Shown here piece by piece: positions 1 through 10,706 of a stretch of DNA of 64,000 nucleotides. The translations under genes were made by a program, and so were the position numbers. Below the pieces are notes generated by a model. It ran no database searches and was not told where the DNA came from. It saw nothing but the letters and a program-made list of their open reading frames with translations. Every line of letters starts with the position of its first letter. Positions within the stretch are counted from its first letter, which is position 1. This DNA comes from Sclerotiophoma versabilis (taxonomy: Eukaryota; Ascomycota; Dothideomycetes; Pleosporales; Didymellaceae), in NCBI GenBank assembly GCA_012274445.1, contig JAAROD010000033.1, positions 930,001 to 994,000 on the forward strand, read 5' to 3'.

Positions 1-450
1 TCCAACCAGCGACCGCCGCGTTGGGCGGTGAAGCGCGAAAGAGAGCAGCGTGGACCCGCCGGTGCCTTCCCAGCCGCCCGCTCTCAGGGTTTCGCTAAAG
101 GATAAGATTCGTCTAGCGGCGGCAGGGGTGCCGTTGGGTGCATGTCAGGTGTCAACGTGATGGCTGCCAGCTGTTTGGGTGCAGACAACAGGTGATAAAG
201 AGACATGTCGCCTGGCAAACAGCAGAAGGTATATTGTTGGGTGTGCCTGCAGGAAGTGCCACCAATCGTGGAACAAGCGGCAAACTTGACGCAGGGTGCT
301 AAGTATTCGTTAGACTTTGTCGCACTGCCCCATTTGGGCTGCAAGCTGAAATGCGACCTGCTGAGTCGAGCCGAGTCGCAACAGAGATGCAGAGGGTTTA
401 TTGCATATTTGCTGAGGTGTGACAGTGCCCGAAATGACAATTGCCGTCCT
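1..450. other. Left edge, no gene assigned
   Basis: This stretch lies downstream of the zinc-transporter-like gene that ends at 451. Reading frames on both strands here overlap the 3' end of that gene and resemble no family I know. It probably holds the 3' UTR and the flank of a gene outside the window. Confidence 0.4.
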
Positions 451-1948
451 TCAGTCCTTCTCGAGCGTAACCTGGGTAGAAACCTCCCACTTCTGTCCTC
501 CACTGCCGTAGCTGCCACCCAACCGATTCCGTACCATGCTGCCGATTCGGTCACGCAGACGTCCTATCTCATCTATGTTGCGTACTCGAACCTTCAAGTT
601 TGCCTGAGATAGTCCGTAGTGTACCTGCCAAAACTTTGCCTCTTCGACCGCGCTCACAGCTGGGTCCGTTTCGATGTCGTACATGACATCGGATACTCCT
701 GGACCCGAATAGGACATCAGCAGCATCTTGCCCAGTGTCCATCCTTGAATCCATCCCAGTGCGACCATGCAGATTGCGACAGAAAATGACAAAGTGCGGT
801 CTAGCCATACATACATCTGTATGCTCAGTAGAGGAAGGAGTAGCAGCAAGGTCGAACAAGACAAGGTGAGAAAATGAGAAGGGTTGCTCAGGAGTGAGGG
901 TAGATTCGCAATCGCGCCCAGTCTCATTACTTTGCCGATGCGAGCATGGTTCTTCAGCAAGATAGCCGAGACGAGCGTTGAAACAATACCGCTCAGAGCC
1001 GCAAGGTCGATACTGCCAGGAGAGACTCGCTCATGTGCGTCCGCATGGTGCGCGGTGTGTCCGCCCGAGTTCTCTAGAGCATGCGTCAGACCGTGGGATA
1101 TGAGATCCAGACCCATGAACAAAAGTCCAACAGACATCCCCAGTCCTGCGATAACTTCGAGGCGCTCGAATCCAAATGGATGGCGAATACTGGAGCGCTT
1201 CCAGACCTCGAAGTTTGAACCCACGTCGACCGCAACGCACAGGAAAGCGCCGATTGCATCGTAGAATATAAGACGAGACAGCACCGTCAGTGCCAGAGAC
1301 TCGTGAGAGCCCCATTGTACCAGTCCTGCCACGATTAGATGACCGAAACACCAGGCTAGCCGCAGCTTTTGGTCCTTTGACATGGATGTTCGATACTCCA
1401 TAAAAGTTGGAATCGGTAAAGATGCAGGAAGCTGGAGAGGGGCGCGAGGTGCTGGCTCAAGGAAGATCTGATGGGATACGCTGCTATGCTTGTACTTGTG
1501 TCCTCGTCTTCTACCAACATCCTACACTAATCAGTAAGGGCTCAAGCATCTGAGGAGGCTGTCTCACATTCTGCTTTGGCCGGCCTGGCTGGTAGGTGAC
1601 CGACTGGAAGTTGAACGGGTTGCGCGCATTCTCTGTGCCGCTCATCGGAGGCGTATCCACGTCAGTGCCGCTCATGGCGCTGGCGGGGGTATACGGGAAG
1701 GTTGCGCTTGCTGGTGTATACAGAGCTGTGGGCGTTGCGCGCTGCGAGACAGAGTCGCTGGGCCCCAGAGTCGCATACTGCTTGGACGGGAAGGTCGCAG
1801 ACAGTGGAGAGAGCGCATTCGAGTCAAATCCTAGCCTTCCGGCGGACAGCTCGCCTTCAAATCCAAGTCCAGCGGGCGGCTGCGGCGCATCTTCATCAGG
1901 AGGCGGCGTTGGCGTCCGCGGTGGGAGCGGAATTCCAGTCGAAGCCAT
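451..1948 (-). CDS. zrg17: Zrg17-type cation diffusion facilitator (zinc transporter subunit)
   Basis: Predicted CDF-family membrane protein of about 483 residues. In yeasts Zrg17 pairs with a second CDF protein to load zinc into the early secretory pathway. Two exons: 1948-1568 and 1521-451, with a 46-nt phase-0 intron (GTGAGA...TAG). Exon 1 encodes a Pro/Thr/Ser-rich cytosolic N-terminus containing NPFNFQ. Exon 2 opens with the conserved block VGRRRGHKYKHSSVSHQIF, which is lost if one starts at the internal Met at 1401. About six hydrophobic segments follow, a His-containing loop (GGHTAHHADAHE) lies between two of them, and the end is a CDF-like cytosolic domain. The start ATG at 1948 faces another gene across 350 bp. 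Family assignment is from recognition of conserved blocks; the partner and organelle are inferred. Confidence 0.85.
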
Positions 1949-2298
1949 AGCAGCTGCTCAATGTGCGACGGCTGAAAGGACGGTGGGTTCAGAGATGACA
2001 CATTCGTCCGGGCACTCGCAGATAAGAGAGCCAGATGGACCCCAGACGGCAGGTCGGGAGGTGGAGGGGAAATTGGGGGACGCCTTCCACATGCAGACTG
2101 ATGGGATTCGACCGCTGCACCAATCACTAGCCCCCGAGGCCGCAACAGGGGCTGGTTGAGGCTAAGGAACGTCATTGGCCGCGTTGTTTGCAACAATTAT
2201 GCACTACGCCCTCGTTGTCCTTGATAGATTGGTCGCGAAACATGACACTCTTGAACTGACCGGCGCACCGCTTGGCCTGACCTGTGTGCGTGGAAGCA
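1949..2298. promoter_or_regulatory. Divergent intergenic region
   Basis: A 350-bp region separates the start codons of two divergently transcribed genes, so it must contain both promoters. I could not pick out a specific factor-binding site or TATA box with confidence. Confidence 0.5.
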
Positions 2299-3360
2299 AT
2301 GGAACATGAGAACGGCCCACATCGACACGGCAGCGATGACGCAACACGATCTACCAAGGACAAGGTGCAGGGAAACATCCAAGATGAGAAAAGGGCAGAG
2401 CATAAGCGCAGCAAATCGGGAGGCATCTTAGGCAGTCTTTCGTTTCTGAGGCCCAAAGATGCCCCCAAAAAACCAGTGCTCAAGTTGGATGCAGAGGATG
2501 AGGGCCAGATGGAGGACACGGAACCGATACAGGGACGCTCCTCCCTTGCGACTGCCTTGCGCCAGAACGGGCAGGCTCGAAAGAGAAAAGGTTCGCTGAG
2601 GAAGGCAGCCATGGCGAAGATGCGTGAACGCAGTGGCTCGCTGCGTAAGGACCGGGCGCCTGTGAAGCCGCCTATCATCACCACGACCATGAGCACGACT
2701 TCACTCGAAGACGACGACACCACGCCCCGCCGCTTTAGCTACGAGAACGCGCCTCTGAACTCGTCCTCAGACAGCGGCTGGTTGTTGCCTGAAAGCAAGC
2801 TGTCTCAATCCACGCTTGCACACAGCCTTGAATCTGCAGAACGCCCACGACTGCTCGCCTCGCCTATTACCAGTCCAGTTGGCCCATACGCATCAACAAC
2901 GGACGAAGACGAAGCTCTCTCTTTCTACCGCCCTCCGATGTCTGGAAGCAGCAGCACTTTATACAGCCTATCTGCGCAAGACCCTACCGTCCAGCGCCGG
3001 CGCTCAAATCGATCTGACCGCAGAACATCGCTGACGATCGTCCAAACCTCCGCCGACCTCGAGGACGAAGATGAATGGGACTACAGCGAGACAGAATGGT
3101 GGGGCTGGGTCGTACTCATTGTGACATGGCTTGTCTTTGTGGTAGGAATGGGCTCATGTCTGGGAGTCTGGAGCTGGGCTTGGGATGTTGGTGAGACACC
3201 ATATGCCCCGCCGGAACTGGAAGACGACGAGTCGCTGCCTATTGTCGGATACTATCCGGCGCTGATAGTGTGTACCGCGGTGATGAGCTGGGTGTGGGTA
3301 GTGATAGCCTGGGTGGGCATGAAGTACTTTCGGCACTCGAAGATGGTTGGAGACGATTGA
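2299..3360 (+). CDS. Conserved fungal protein with two C-terminal membrane segments, function unknown
   Basis: Single-exon protein of 353 residues. I start it at the first ATG (2299); the frame is open a little further upstream but only with GTG codons. The first 260 residues are Ser-, Arg- and Lys-rich, apparently disordered, with basic Ser motifs that could be phosphorylated (for example KRSKSGG and KRKGSLRK). Two Trp-rich hydrophobic segments follow at about 267-292 and 318-340. They are joined by a short acidic loop with VGETPYAPPELEDD, and the protein ends in a short basic tail. The Trp-rich hairpin looks strongly constrained and I believe it occurs across filamentous ascomycetes, but I know no function. 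PIG-P-like two-segment proteins were considered; the motifs do not match. Confidence 0.8.
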   Translation: MEHENGPHRHGSDDATRSTKDKVQGNIQDEKRAEHKRSKSGGILGSLSFLRPKDAPKKPVLKLDAEDEGQMEDTEPIQGRSSLATALRQNGQARKRKGSLRKAAMAKMRERSGSLRKDRAPVKPPIITTTMSTTSLEDDDTTPRRFSYENAPLNSSSDSGWLLPESKLSQSTLAHSLESAERPRLLASPITSPVGPYASTTDEDEALSFYRPPMSGSSSTLYSLSAQDPTVQRRRSNRSDRRTSLTIVQTSADLEDEDEWDYSETEWWGWVVLIVTWLVFVVGMGSCLGVWSWAWDVGETPYAPPELEDDESLPIVGYYPALIVCTAVMSWVWVVIAWVGMKYFRHSKMVGDD

Positions 3361-3591
3361 TCGCCTACAATTCCATTGCAACACTACCGATCTCTTCCCT
3401 CTGCAATATACATCGTGTGGTCGACAGTCTAAGGAGGACAAGCAGCGACGGCAGAACAATTGCGCTGCCACGTGCAGTATAGTATGCCCAGGCTCACTGG
3501 GTTGACAAAAAGGCTGGCTTGTCTTATCCAGTGACATTTGAAGGGCAAAAATATTGTTGGAGTGATCCCGGACGAGCCGGGCACTGAAGCT

Positions 3592-3676
3592 TGTCGCTTC
3601 TGTGGATCGAACACAGTACCTCCAGATTTAATGACTGAACTTCAGTCTGGCGCTCTCCCAAGTGAGCTAAAGCGAC
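3592..3676 (-). tRNA. tRNA-Phe(GAA) with a 12-nt intron
   Basis: Read on the minus strand the sequence folds as a complete tRNA. The 7-bp acceptor stem is GTCGCTT/AAGCGAC, the D arm is GCTC...GAGC, and the anticodon stem is CCAGA/TCTGG. The anticodon is GAA in the loop CTGAAG...A, and the T arm is CTGTG-TTCGATC-CACAG. A 12-nt insert (TTCAGTCATTAA) follows the base after the anticodon (position 37/38), the canonical place for nuclear tRNA introns. The discriminator base is A. The D-loop TTGGGA and T-loop TTCGATC supply the A- and B-box promoter elements. Confidence 0.93.
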
Positions 3677-3965
3677 TGGATTAGATAGATGGAAATTCGT
3701 CGCCAATTGACTATTATATACTGTAGAAAAAGACTCAATTTCCGAATCTTTATCGTTGTCGCTACGCACCGTCTCTCCGCTGGCTTGACTTCTCTAATTT
3801 ACATGTGGTCCCTCCATCGTGCGGCTTGCGAGTCATTAGCTGCATGCGCTAGGCAAGTCAACCGAGTGGAGCTGTGACGCGAGGTTCGAAGCTTCAAGCT
3901 CCCTCTCAACTCGATAAACCGCCAGACAGTAGGCGCAAAACCGCAACTTGGAACCGCAGATCGTG

Positions 3966-4899
3966 ATGCAGCCCTCACCACTCGCCAACCCAGTGGCCAC
4001 TGTGACCCAGCTCGAGGCCTCCGGGTCACAGCTTGACAAGATACCACCTGATCTTGAAGACTCAGTCCGTTATGCCGGCGCACGACTTACGCAGGCCGCT
4101 GGTACACTACTCAGACTACCTCAGGAGGTTATTGCGCAGGCTATCATTGTGTTCATGAGATTCTGGATCGGCGTGGAAGGTGGAAGTCTGGCCGAATTTG
4201 GCGCTGGTGTAAGTTCATTGTCTCTGAACAGCACGTAGCTAGACTGTACTGACAGCGTTACAGCAAGTGTCAGCCTCCTCATTGTACCTTCTTACGAAGC
4301 TCTCCGCACACCCTAAATCAGCGCGCAGTCTTATCAATGTCTACGCTTACCTCGATGCGTTCCCTCTCCCTCCAATACACACGGAACCAGAAGAGAGCAA
4401 GGCCGAAATGTACTATGTATCTGAAGGCATATACGAGCGTCGGCGAGCCTCGCTCTTTGAGACCGAGCAGCGAATTCTGAAAACGCTCGGCTTTCAAGTG
4501 CAAGCGAATCTACCGTATACCCTCTGCATTACGTACATGCAAGCGCTCGACGTCTTTACACACCCACGCGTCTCAGAGCTCGCCAAACGCGCCGTTGCGC
4601 ACCTGAACACTGCATTGCTGAGCCCTCAGCTTCTATACCTTACACATCAACCCCCAAGCTTGGCAACCGCTGCGATATATTTGGCGGCAAGAGAAGCAGG
4701 TATCAAGCTGCCAGAAGTCGAGTGGTGGGAGGTCTTTGACACAGACAGAGAAGAGCTTGGCTTTCTCTGTGTAGGTTTCCTGAGCACGGAGGGTTTTGCA
4801 GAGCAGGAGAAGAAAAGATGGGCTGGGCGAAGGGTACCTCTAACGGTTGAAGAAGTCAATGCTGAGATGAAGAGGCGGAACGAAGAGGGCGATGCATGA
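3966..4899 (+). CDS. Transcription-type cyclin (cyclin L/K-like)
   Basis: Two exons, 3966-4208 and 4264-4899, joined by a 55-nt phase-0 intron (GTAAGT...CAG), give about 292 residues. The first ATG is at 3966. The protein carries two cyclin folds: an N-terminal box with VIAQAIIVFMRFW and SASSLYLLTKLS, then a C-terminal box with PPSLATAAIYLAAREAG followed by WWEVFD. The middle segment FETEQRILKTLGF is typical of cyclins that partner transcription/splicing CDKs (L, K, T types) rather than cell-cycle cyclins. It is short for cyclin L and lacks an RS-rich tail. The partner kinase cannot be read from the sequence. It likely acts in the nucleus. Confidence 0.85.
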
Positions 4900-6595
4900 G
4901 AGATGGCAGAAGGAGTGACTAAAAATCTTGTTGGAAATTCCCATCCGCCAACCGCCAGTACAAAGCTTCAGATGCGCCTTGCTGGGTACTCGACACTGGT
5001 GTGCGAAAGCCTGGATGCATCCAGGAGTGTCAGGATCGAACTGTCTTACTGAGTGGTTACCAGTGACATTGTTCAAGGTTGTTATAAGGCCTTCACTGTG
5101 CATATGCACCATTCGCAAACAATCAGTAAAACTTCTATCGACCTCGCTCAGGATAACGAAGCCTTCGTCTTCGGCGTTCGCGGTATTCTCACATACGAGT
5201 TGCCGAGCATTGCGCGTCATCTTGTTTTTATTCGAACCAGAAGACCACCGTCATAATCATAGCAATGACAACAGCACGCGCGATGTACGACGGCTCAGAG
5301 TACGGTTGTAACCGGGATGAAGCCTGCACAATAGCTGTTGAGCACAACCATTCCGCTGAGCTGGACCGTGTTCAAACACCCAAGTCGCAACAGGTGCCTG
5401 CAGCATTGCATGCGATGCCACAGACCTTAGTTACAACCGATTTTGAGCTGCTACCTCTTCAGCATTAATAGCAGCAAGACTAATTCCTAGGCACTCTCCA
5501 CAATAATGGCACAATCGCTCAAAGGCAGCCAACCAAAAACCCTTGTCATTAGGAGACTCCTCCAGACGGCCGCAACAATCTAAAGTCGTGGGCCAAGGCC
5601 TCATGGGTCCGTTCAAGCGACATAGTTCGGCTAGGGACTGGTACAGTTAAACGCAATACCGCCGTTCGACGGAGCAGTAAAGGACGAATGAGTTCAAAAG
5701 TTAGCGCTGCAGTGGATACAATGTCGACTACATCAGCTTCGATGGTGAAGGACAGCGCAGTGCACTATTCCCAGTCACTGCCGCAGTTCAAGATGCATCG
5801 TACCTTAGACTTCGGGTGTGAGGAGCGATTTGAACGCCTGACCGTTACCATGGAAGAACAGGAAGAGAAACAGGCGGTGTTGAGTACAATGACCCGTGTT
5901 GATTTGGGGGCTGGACATGGTTCGGAGACCAGAACACGTGCTTTCGCAAAGAATCGGATGAGCAACCTCGCATTGCTCGTGCTTTCTCGGAAATGTTAGG
6001 CGATAAGCCTCTTGTTCCCATTGCTCTTTTCGAGGGTAAGTAGGACCGCGCAGAGTCGCCTACGCTCAGTCACGCAGTACATAGTATGGTCAATCTAAAG
6101 GTTACAATTCTGTTATGCAAGGGAACTTATCCCATCGTCTGACCTTGATATTAAACTACGCGTAGAATCGAATGATAGAAAGCTTCAAAGAATGTTTTCT
6201 CTACACATGGGTTGCAGCTAGAAATCGAATGCCTGGCAGCTGTTCGCGGCAGAGAAAGTAAAAGCATCAGCCACCCGTTCAAGAAGCAGGGGCAGTTTCA
6301 ACAGCAGTAGACCTATCCCTCTTATAGCACTATTGAACTACCTGTATCGCTACACCCATCGTTCGCCATTCACTACATACGCTTAAGCTTTACTCACCTT
6401 GTCTCGTGCTTGCTAAGATGTTTCGTTCGATCATTGGCGGTACATACTCACTCTTTGCTGCCGCGACCTCCACATACCAACTTTAGAATCGCGACCAGTG
6501 GAAGATACAACGGGCAATCGACGCGCGACATTATTCATCCTCTAAGAAAGAGCAAGAGTTTTGCAAGATCAGCTGAGATCCAAAGTTTGTATATT
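4900..6595. other. Intergenic stretch, no supported gene
   Basis: Only short frames occur here. The best ATG-started one, 5688-5999 plus (103 residues), has a bland composition and no recognisable domain. I see no repeat, RNA gene or transposon remnant that I can support. Confidence 0.5.
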
Positions 6596-6865
6596 ATGCT
6601 AAGGACCTCAGCAGTTCGTTTTCTCCGCAGCCATCATACAGCTACGCACGATTCCGCCACCACCCACTCCAATCAAACAAACCCAAGCGCGCAGACCTGG
6701 CTCGACCTCTATCCACTCACACACGCACCATCCCGCAAGCGAAACGTCCATCTCGCAGCTCATGTCGACAAGATCAAAAAGACTCTCGAGTACATCAAGT
6801 GGAAGATTGATATACGACGTCAATTAGTCGGACTCTCGGAAACGAGTGGAAAAATTACTACATAA
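6596..6865 (+). CDS. Possible small protein with a mitochondrial-presequence-like N-terminus
   Basis: An ATG-started frame of 89 residues begins MLRTSAVRFLRSHH, an Arg-rich, acid-free start that resembles a mitochondrial targeting sequence. A lysine-rich helical segment (DKIKKTLEYIKWKIDIRR) lies near the C-terminus. I know no homologue and found no splice partner. It could be a genuine small mitochondrial protein or a chance frame; evidence is weak. Confidence 0.25.
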   Translation: MLRTSAVRFLRSHHTATHDSATTHSNQTNPSAQTWLDLYPLTHAPSRKRNVHLAAHVDKIKKTLEYIKWKIDIRRQLVGLSETSGKITT

Positions 6866-8126
6866 CATGTAGTTGGTATCCAGTAACCTTTTATTGCAGC
6901 ACGACTTGTCCTCTGACCCGCGCCGCACTGATAATGGGCGGTACAAGCACGACAAGACGTGGGTGTACCTTGCGAAGAAGGACGTAGAAGCTTTCTGAAA
7001 GAATCCGCTACGACGTCCGCACGTATGGGTGTGAGGCAAACAGCCGAACAGTTCAGGTGTGGGAAGTCACTGCCATGGACCTTTTGTAGCGAACGGAGGA
7101 TTCGCCCAATCGCTACCACATCCGGGCAATGAAGATAGCCTTCGACGGCTCTAACGAGAATTGGACATTTGAAGGTCATTGGGGTAAGGGACCGGGTCTT
7201 GAGGTTGAGCTTGCGCCGGTCGAGTATGGACCATTTGCTCATAATGGGACGTACGTTGAGTAGTAGTATGGTGAGACAAAGTCAAGATTTATTCCAGTCT
7301 TGGGCATTTTGTCTAGATTCGCACACAGGGGTAGGATGTCTAACATGCTAAGTTAAATTACAACACTAGATAGAGGGTGGAATTCGAACGTGTGCGCTCT
7401 TATCATGCAAACCAGCAGTTTAGAGGTGACTGAAGATCTATTTCAGTCTGGCAATTATGGATTCGCAAGTCCCAAAACTGCAAACCATTGCTCGCCCGTA
7501 TTACCCATGGTATCTCCGACGTGAACCTTGATTTGTGAGTAGAAGTACCGTACCTGCTTTTCACATTATCGGTGCCGCTGTCACCCCTGGCTTGGTCGCT
7601 ATACTCAGACTACAATTGACGTCTCGAGCAACATTTCATTACGGCAAAGCTGGCTATCCCACAGGGTTGAGTAAGGCAATGAAGACTGTTCGATAAATGT
7701 ACACTTAGCTCTGGGTCGCTTATACCATATTGAAACATGTAGAGGACGAGCAAGAAGATATAAGGAATGTCAAACTTCTCGAGCAGATTGGCCTCAAACT
7801 ACAATGGAAAGATTCTGTTGCCCATTAACTGCACTGCACAGAAATCAGATACACAGTTGTCTTGAAGATGGGGATGCACGATGCGATTCCAGAGACGGAT
7901 ATCAGTGAGGTTATTAAGCATTTGTACAATCAAATAACCTATATGTACCGAGAAATTGCTCCCTTTTTGGGACTTCGGAAGAGCTTGTGATGTCACATAA
8001 CTAGATAATATCTACAGAACGCTTAACAGGGGCGAGGACTTCGCTGACTCAGTTACTCTTAAGAGACTAGTCTTCCGCCTGGTTACGGTATAATGAACAA
8101 TGTACGAGTGTTTCCCAAGATGATGC
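6866..8126. other. Intergenic stretch, no supported gene
   Basis: This region lies downstream of the Prp4 gene. It contains only short frames with no recognisable product. A TTCGAAC motif near 7389 was checked for a tRNA and rejected because no stems form. Confidence 0.5.
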
Positions 8127-10706
8127 TCACCTTCGCATGCCAGGCGTGGCGCGCTTCATCATAGGCGGCTTGACAACCGTTGATCTTGGTGCCAAATTCT
8201 TGCTGGCAAAGAACTTGTGTGCAAGAGCTTCCTTGGGGTGAATGCGTTTCTCGACGTTCATGTGGAGGGTTCCGTTAAGTAAGTCGGCAAAATCGTTCAA
8301 TTCAGCCACGCTGGGGCCGCCTTGGGCGATGCCTCGGGCGGCGTCGTGAACTCTGGTCTTAATGTCACGGCTGATCTTCTTCTGCTGTTCAATCTTACGC
8401 ACCGAGAGCTGCTTGGTGTTAGTGTGCGCTTGTTGTAAATAGACGGTATCGAGACATACCTGGTTGTACTGATCTACTTCACGACTGATGAACTTTAGCG
8501 GTGGCCCAGCCTCGAAGTGTTCGAGGACGTTGTTCAAATGACCTTTCTTCAACAGCTTCTCACTCGGCCAGCCAAGACAGTCCATAAAGGCCTTAATCAT
8601 CTGATTGTTCGAACGCCCGGTGAACAAGATTTTGCCAGTCCAGAGTTCGTATACAGTGCAACCCACAGCCCACATGTCGACCGGATGGCCTATCTCCATA
8701 CCTAAAATAATCTCAGGTGCGCGGTAGAATCGACTAACCAAATATTCGGTGCGCTCAATGACATCTCTCTTATCGACAGCAGTACCGAAATCAGCCAGCT
8801 TGACAGTCTTCTTGTCAGCAGAAACGAGAACGTTGTCTGGCTTCAAATCCAGATGAATGACCTGGCAGTTCTGCAAGTGTTGCAAACCGAGAAACATCTG
8901 CTTTGCGTACGTTCGAACAGCTGGAAGCGCAAGTCCGTGGCCGTTCGTTTCTTCTTTGAGCAAGTCTCTCAAATTCTTCGACATGTGCTCAAAGATGATA
9001 CACAGATGGCCCTTGTGATCGAAAGAGCCCAGAAGTCGGATGATGTGACGCTTGTCCTGTGGATCGGCTTCGTTGACCTTTTGCAGGAAGTCCATCTCCT
9101 TCTGACTAGCTTTCCTCATCAGCTCATTCCTACGGATCATCTTGATAGCAACAAGCCTGCCACTCTGCTCATTGCTGTCTGTGGAAACTTCTTCCGCTTG
9201 TGCAACGTTGGCGAAGACACCACGGCCCAAAGTCTTGATCATGCGATGACGACCGTTGTTCACCAACTCGTTGTTGATGATCTTGTAGTATCCCTCAGGG
9301 TCGTCCCAGTTTTCAAGCAGTTTTTCATCTAACACAGTGCCCTTTGCGGGGCCTTCTTGTTCCGCTTCAACGTCTATAACCTCGTCTTCATCGTCGCTAA
9401 AGTCGAACATATCGAAATCTTTCTTCTGCTTTTTCACCGGGGCTACCTTTTCGGCTGGCAAAGTGGAAAGTACTTTAGGATCGGTCTCGTTATAGGCATT
9501 GGACGGTAGATCTGAGTTCGCGTTCTTCTTGAGTGCACGATTGCGGTCATCCAACATGTCCTGAGTAGGATCGTAATCAGCTGCTGAAGGGCTGGCCACC
9601 GCAGGGCTGCTTCCACGACTATCTTCAGCATGTTTGTCGATAATCAGAACGTCTGGAGACGCCGGAACGGAGTTTAGGTCGCCTGCGCGGGGAGAAGGAA
9701 AGGGAGATATCGAAGTGTCGAGAAGCGCTGGTGAGCTAACATTAGAAGTGGTGTTTTCAGAGGCGTTAGTAAGCACTGCTTGTTGCAAAAGATTCTCTTT
9801 GGGCTTTTGTTCAGCCGCAGCGCGAATGGCCGCCCACCTGCGACGTTTCTCTTCGCGAGTCTCCTGTGTCGGGGCCTTGTCTTCGGCGGGTGCTAATGTG
9901 AGCTCGGGCTCATCTTGGTTGTTGCTCCTGGTCTTGTTAACAGTATGTCGACGAATCGGCCGCGCTTGCACGTACATCTCGACGTCTTTCTTCTCTCCAT
10001 CTTTGTCCTCGATGCTAAGATTCTGTGTGCCGCGCGTCATCAGCTGACTGGATGTTTGGGTTCTATGAGCGTTGTCATTCTGCTTAGTATTGCCATCGCC
10101 AGCAACTATATTGTCGCTGAAGCCGGGTACAGCAGGGGTTTGGTTGTCAATCTCAGCGTAGGAGATAGGCTTTACATGAGGCCTCCCAGTTGGGTTCTGC
10201 GACGCTTTCACGAAGCTTGGCTGAGACTGGCCGTTTCGGAGATCGTCTGCGTAGGACTTGCGCGGACGGTCGCCATGTCTGCTACGATCAGTGTTATGGC
10301 GCTTCTCAGGCCGGCTGCCGCGAGGTGGGGAAGCCTTGCGCTTATGCTGAGATGGTGCATCGTTACCGTCGTGGCCTCGGTCGTTGCGGCCGTGTCGATA
10401 GGGTGATGGCGAGCGGTCAAGTGCGCGCTTGTTCCGATATGGCGAAGGTGATCGCGTGCGCTTGCGGCGATATGGAGAAGGAGAGCGACTCAGAGCGCGA
10501 TAGTTGTAACCTGGGCCAATCAGACCATGTCGCAAATGCGCAAACTTGCCGAATGGAGACGTACCGTTTCTGTCCGAAGCACCATCATATCCAGAGACCC
10601 TGCTAGAGCCGTTAATCGCAGTTTCGCCGCGCTGACTGATTGTGTTTGCCTTGTGTTGGGTGTCGATAACTTCGCCTTCCGAAGTTGAACTCGAACGAGA
10701 CGCCAT
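8127..10706 (-). CDS. prp4: Prp4-type pre-mRNA splicing kinase
   Basis: Serine/threonine kinase of the PRP4 (PRPF4B) family, a CMGC kinase that phosphorylates U4/U6.U5 tri-snRNP proteins for spliceosome activation. The ATG is at 10706; upstream codons in frame are not ATG. The N-terminal half is disordered and RS-rich (repeats like RSPSPYR), typical of splicing factors. The kinase domain begins near residue 480: glycine loop GRGVFANV, VAIK lysine, HLDLKPDN catalytic loop, DFGTA metal-binding motif, activation segment TEYLVSRFYRAPEIILG and the PRP4-typical GRSNNQMI. A 51-nt intron (8459-8409, GTATGT...CACTAAC...CAG) lies in frame between DQYNQ and LSVRK. Spliced length is 842 residues. Family homologues usually have a different residue after HIS in the catalytic loop (HxD), which does not affect the catalytic Asp. 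Confidence 0.92.
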   Translation of the reverse strand: MASRSSSTSEGEVIDTQHKANTISQRGETAINGSSRVSGYDGASDRNGTSPFGKFAHLRHGLIGPGYNYRALSRSPSPYRRKRTRSPSPYRNKRALDRSPSPYRHGRNDRGHDGNDAPSQHKRKASPPRGSRPEKRHNTDRSRHGDRPRKSYADDLRNGQSQPSFVKASQNPTGRPHVKPISYAEIDNQTPAVPGFSDNIVAGDGNTKQNDNAHRTQTSSQLMTRGTQNLSIEDKDGEKKDVEMYVQARPIRRHTVNKTRSNNQDEPELTLAPAEDKAPTQETREEKRRRWAAIRAAAEQKPKENLLQQAVLTNASENTTSNVSSPALLDTSISPFPSPRAGDLNSVPASPDVLIIDKHAEDSRGSSPAVASPSAADYDPTQDMLDDRNRALKKNANSDLPSNAYNETDPKVLSTLPAEKVAPVKKQKKDFDMFDFSDDEDEVIDVEAEQEGPAKGTVLDEKLLENWDDPEGYYKIINNELVNNGRHRMIKTLGRGVFANVAQAEEVSTDSNEQSGRLVAIKMIRRNELMRKASQKEMDFLQKVNEADPQDKRHIIRLLGSFDHKGHLCIIFEHMSKNLRDLLKEETNGHGLALPAVRTYAKQMFLGLQHLQNCQVIHLDLKPDNVLVSADKKTVKLADFGTAVDKRDVIERTEYLVSRFYRAPEIILGMEIGHPVDMWAVGCTVYELWTGKILFTGRSNNQMIKAFMDCLGWPSEKLLKKGHLNNVLEHFEAGPPLKFISREVDQYNQVCLDTVYLQQAHTNTKQLSVRKIEQQKKISRDIKTRVHDAARGIAQGGPSVAELNDFADLLNGTLHMNVEKRIHPKEALAHKFFASKNLAPRSTVVKPPMMKRATPGMRR

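Noticed and set aside
2284..2298. Upstream extension of the two-membrane-segment protein
   Set aside because: The extra codons begin with GTG; the first ATG is at 2299.
7370..7440. Possible tRNA remnant around TTCGAAC on the minus strand
   Set aside because: No acceptor or T-stem complementarity.
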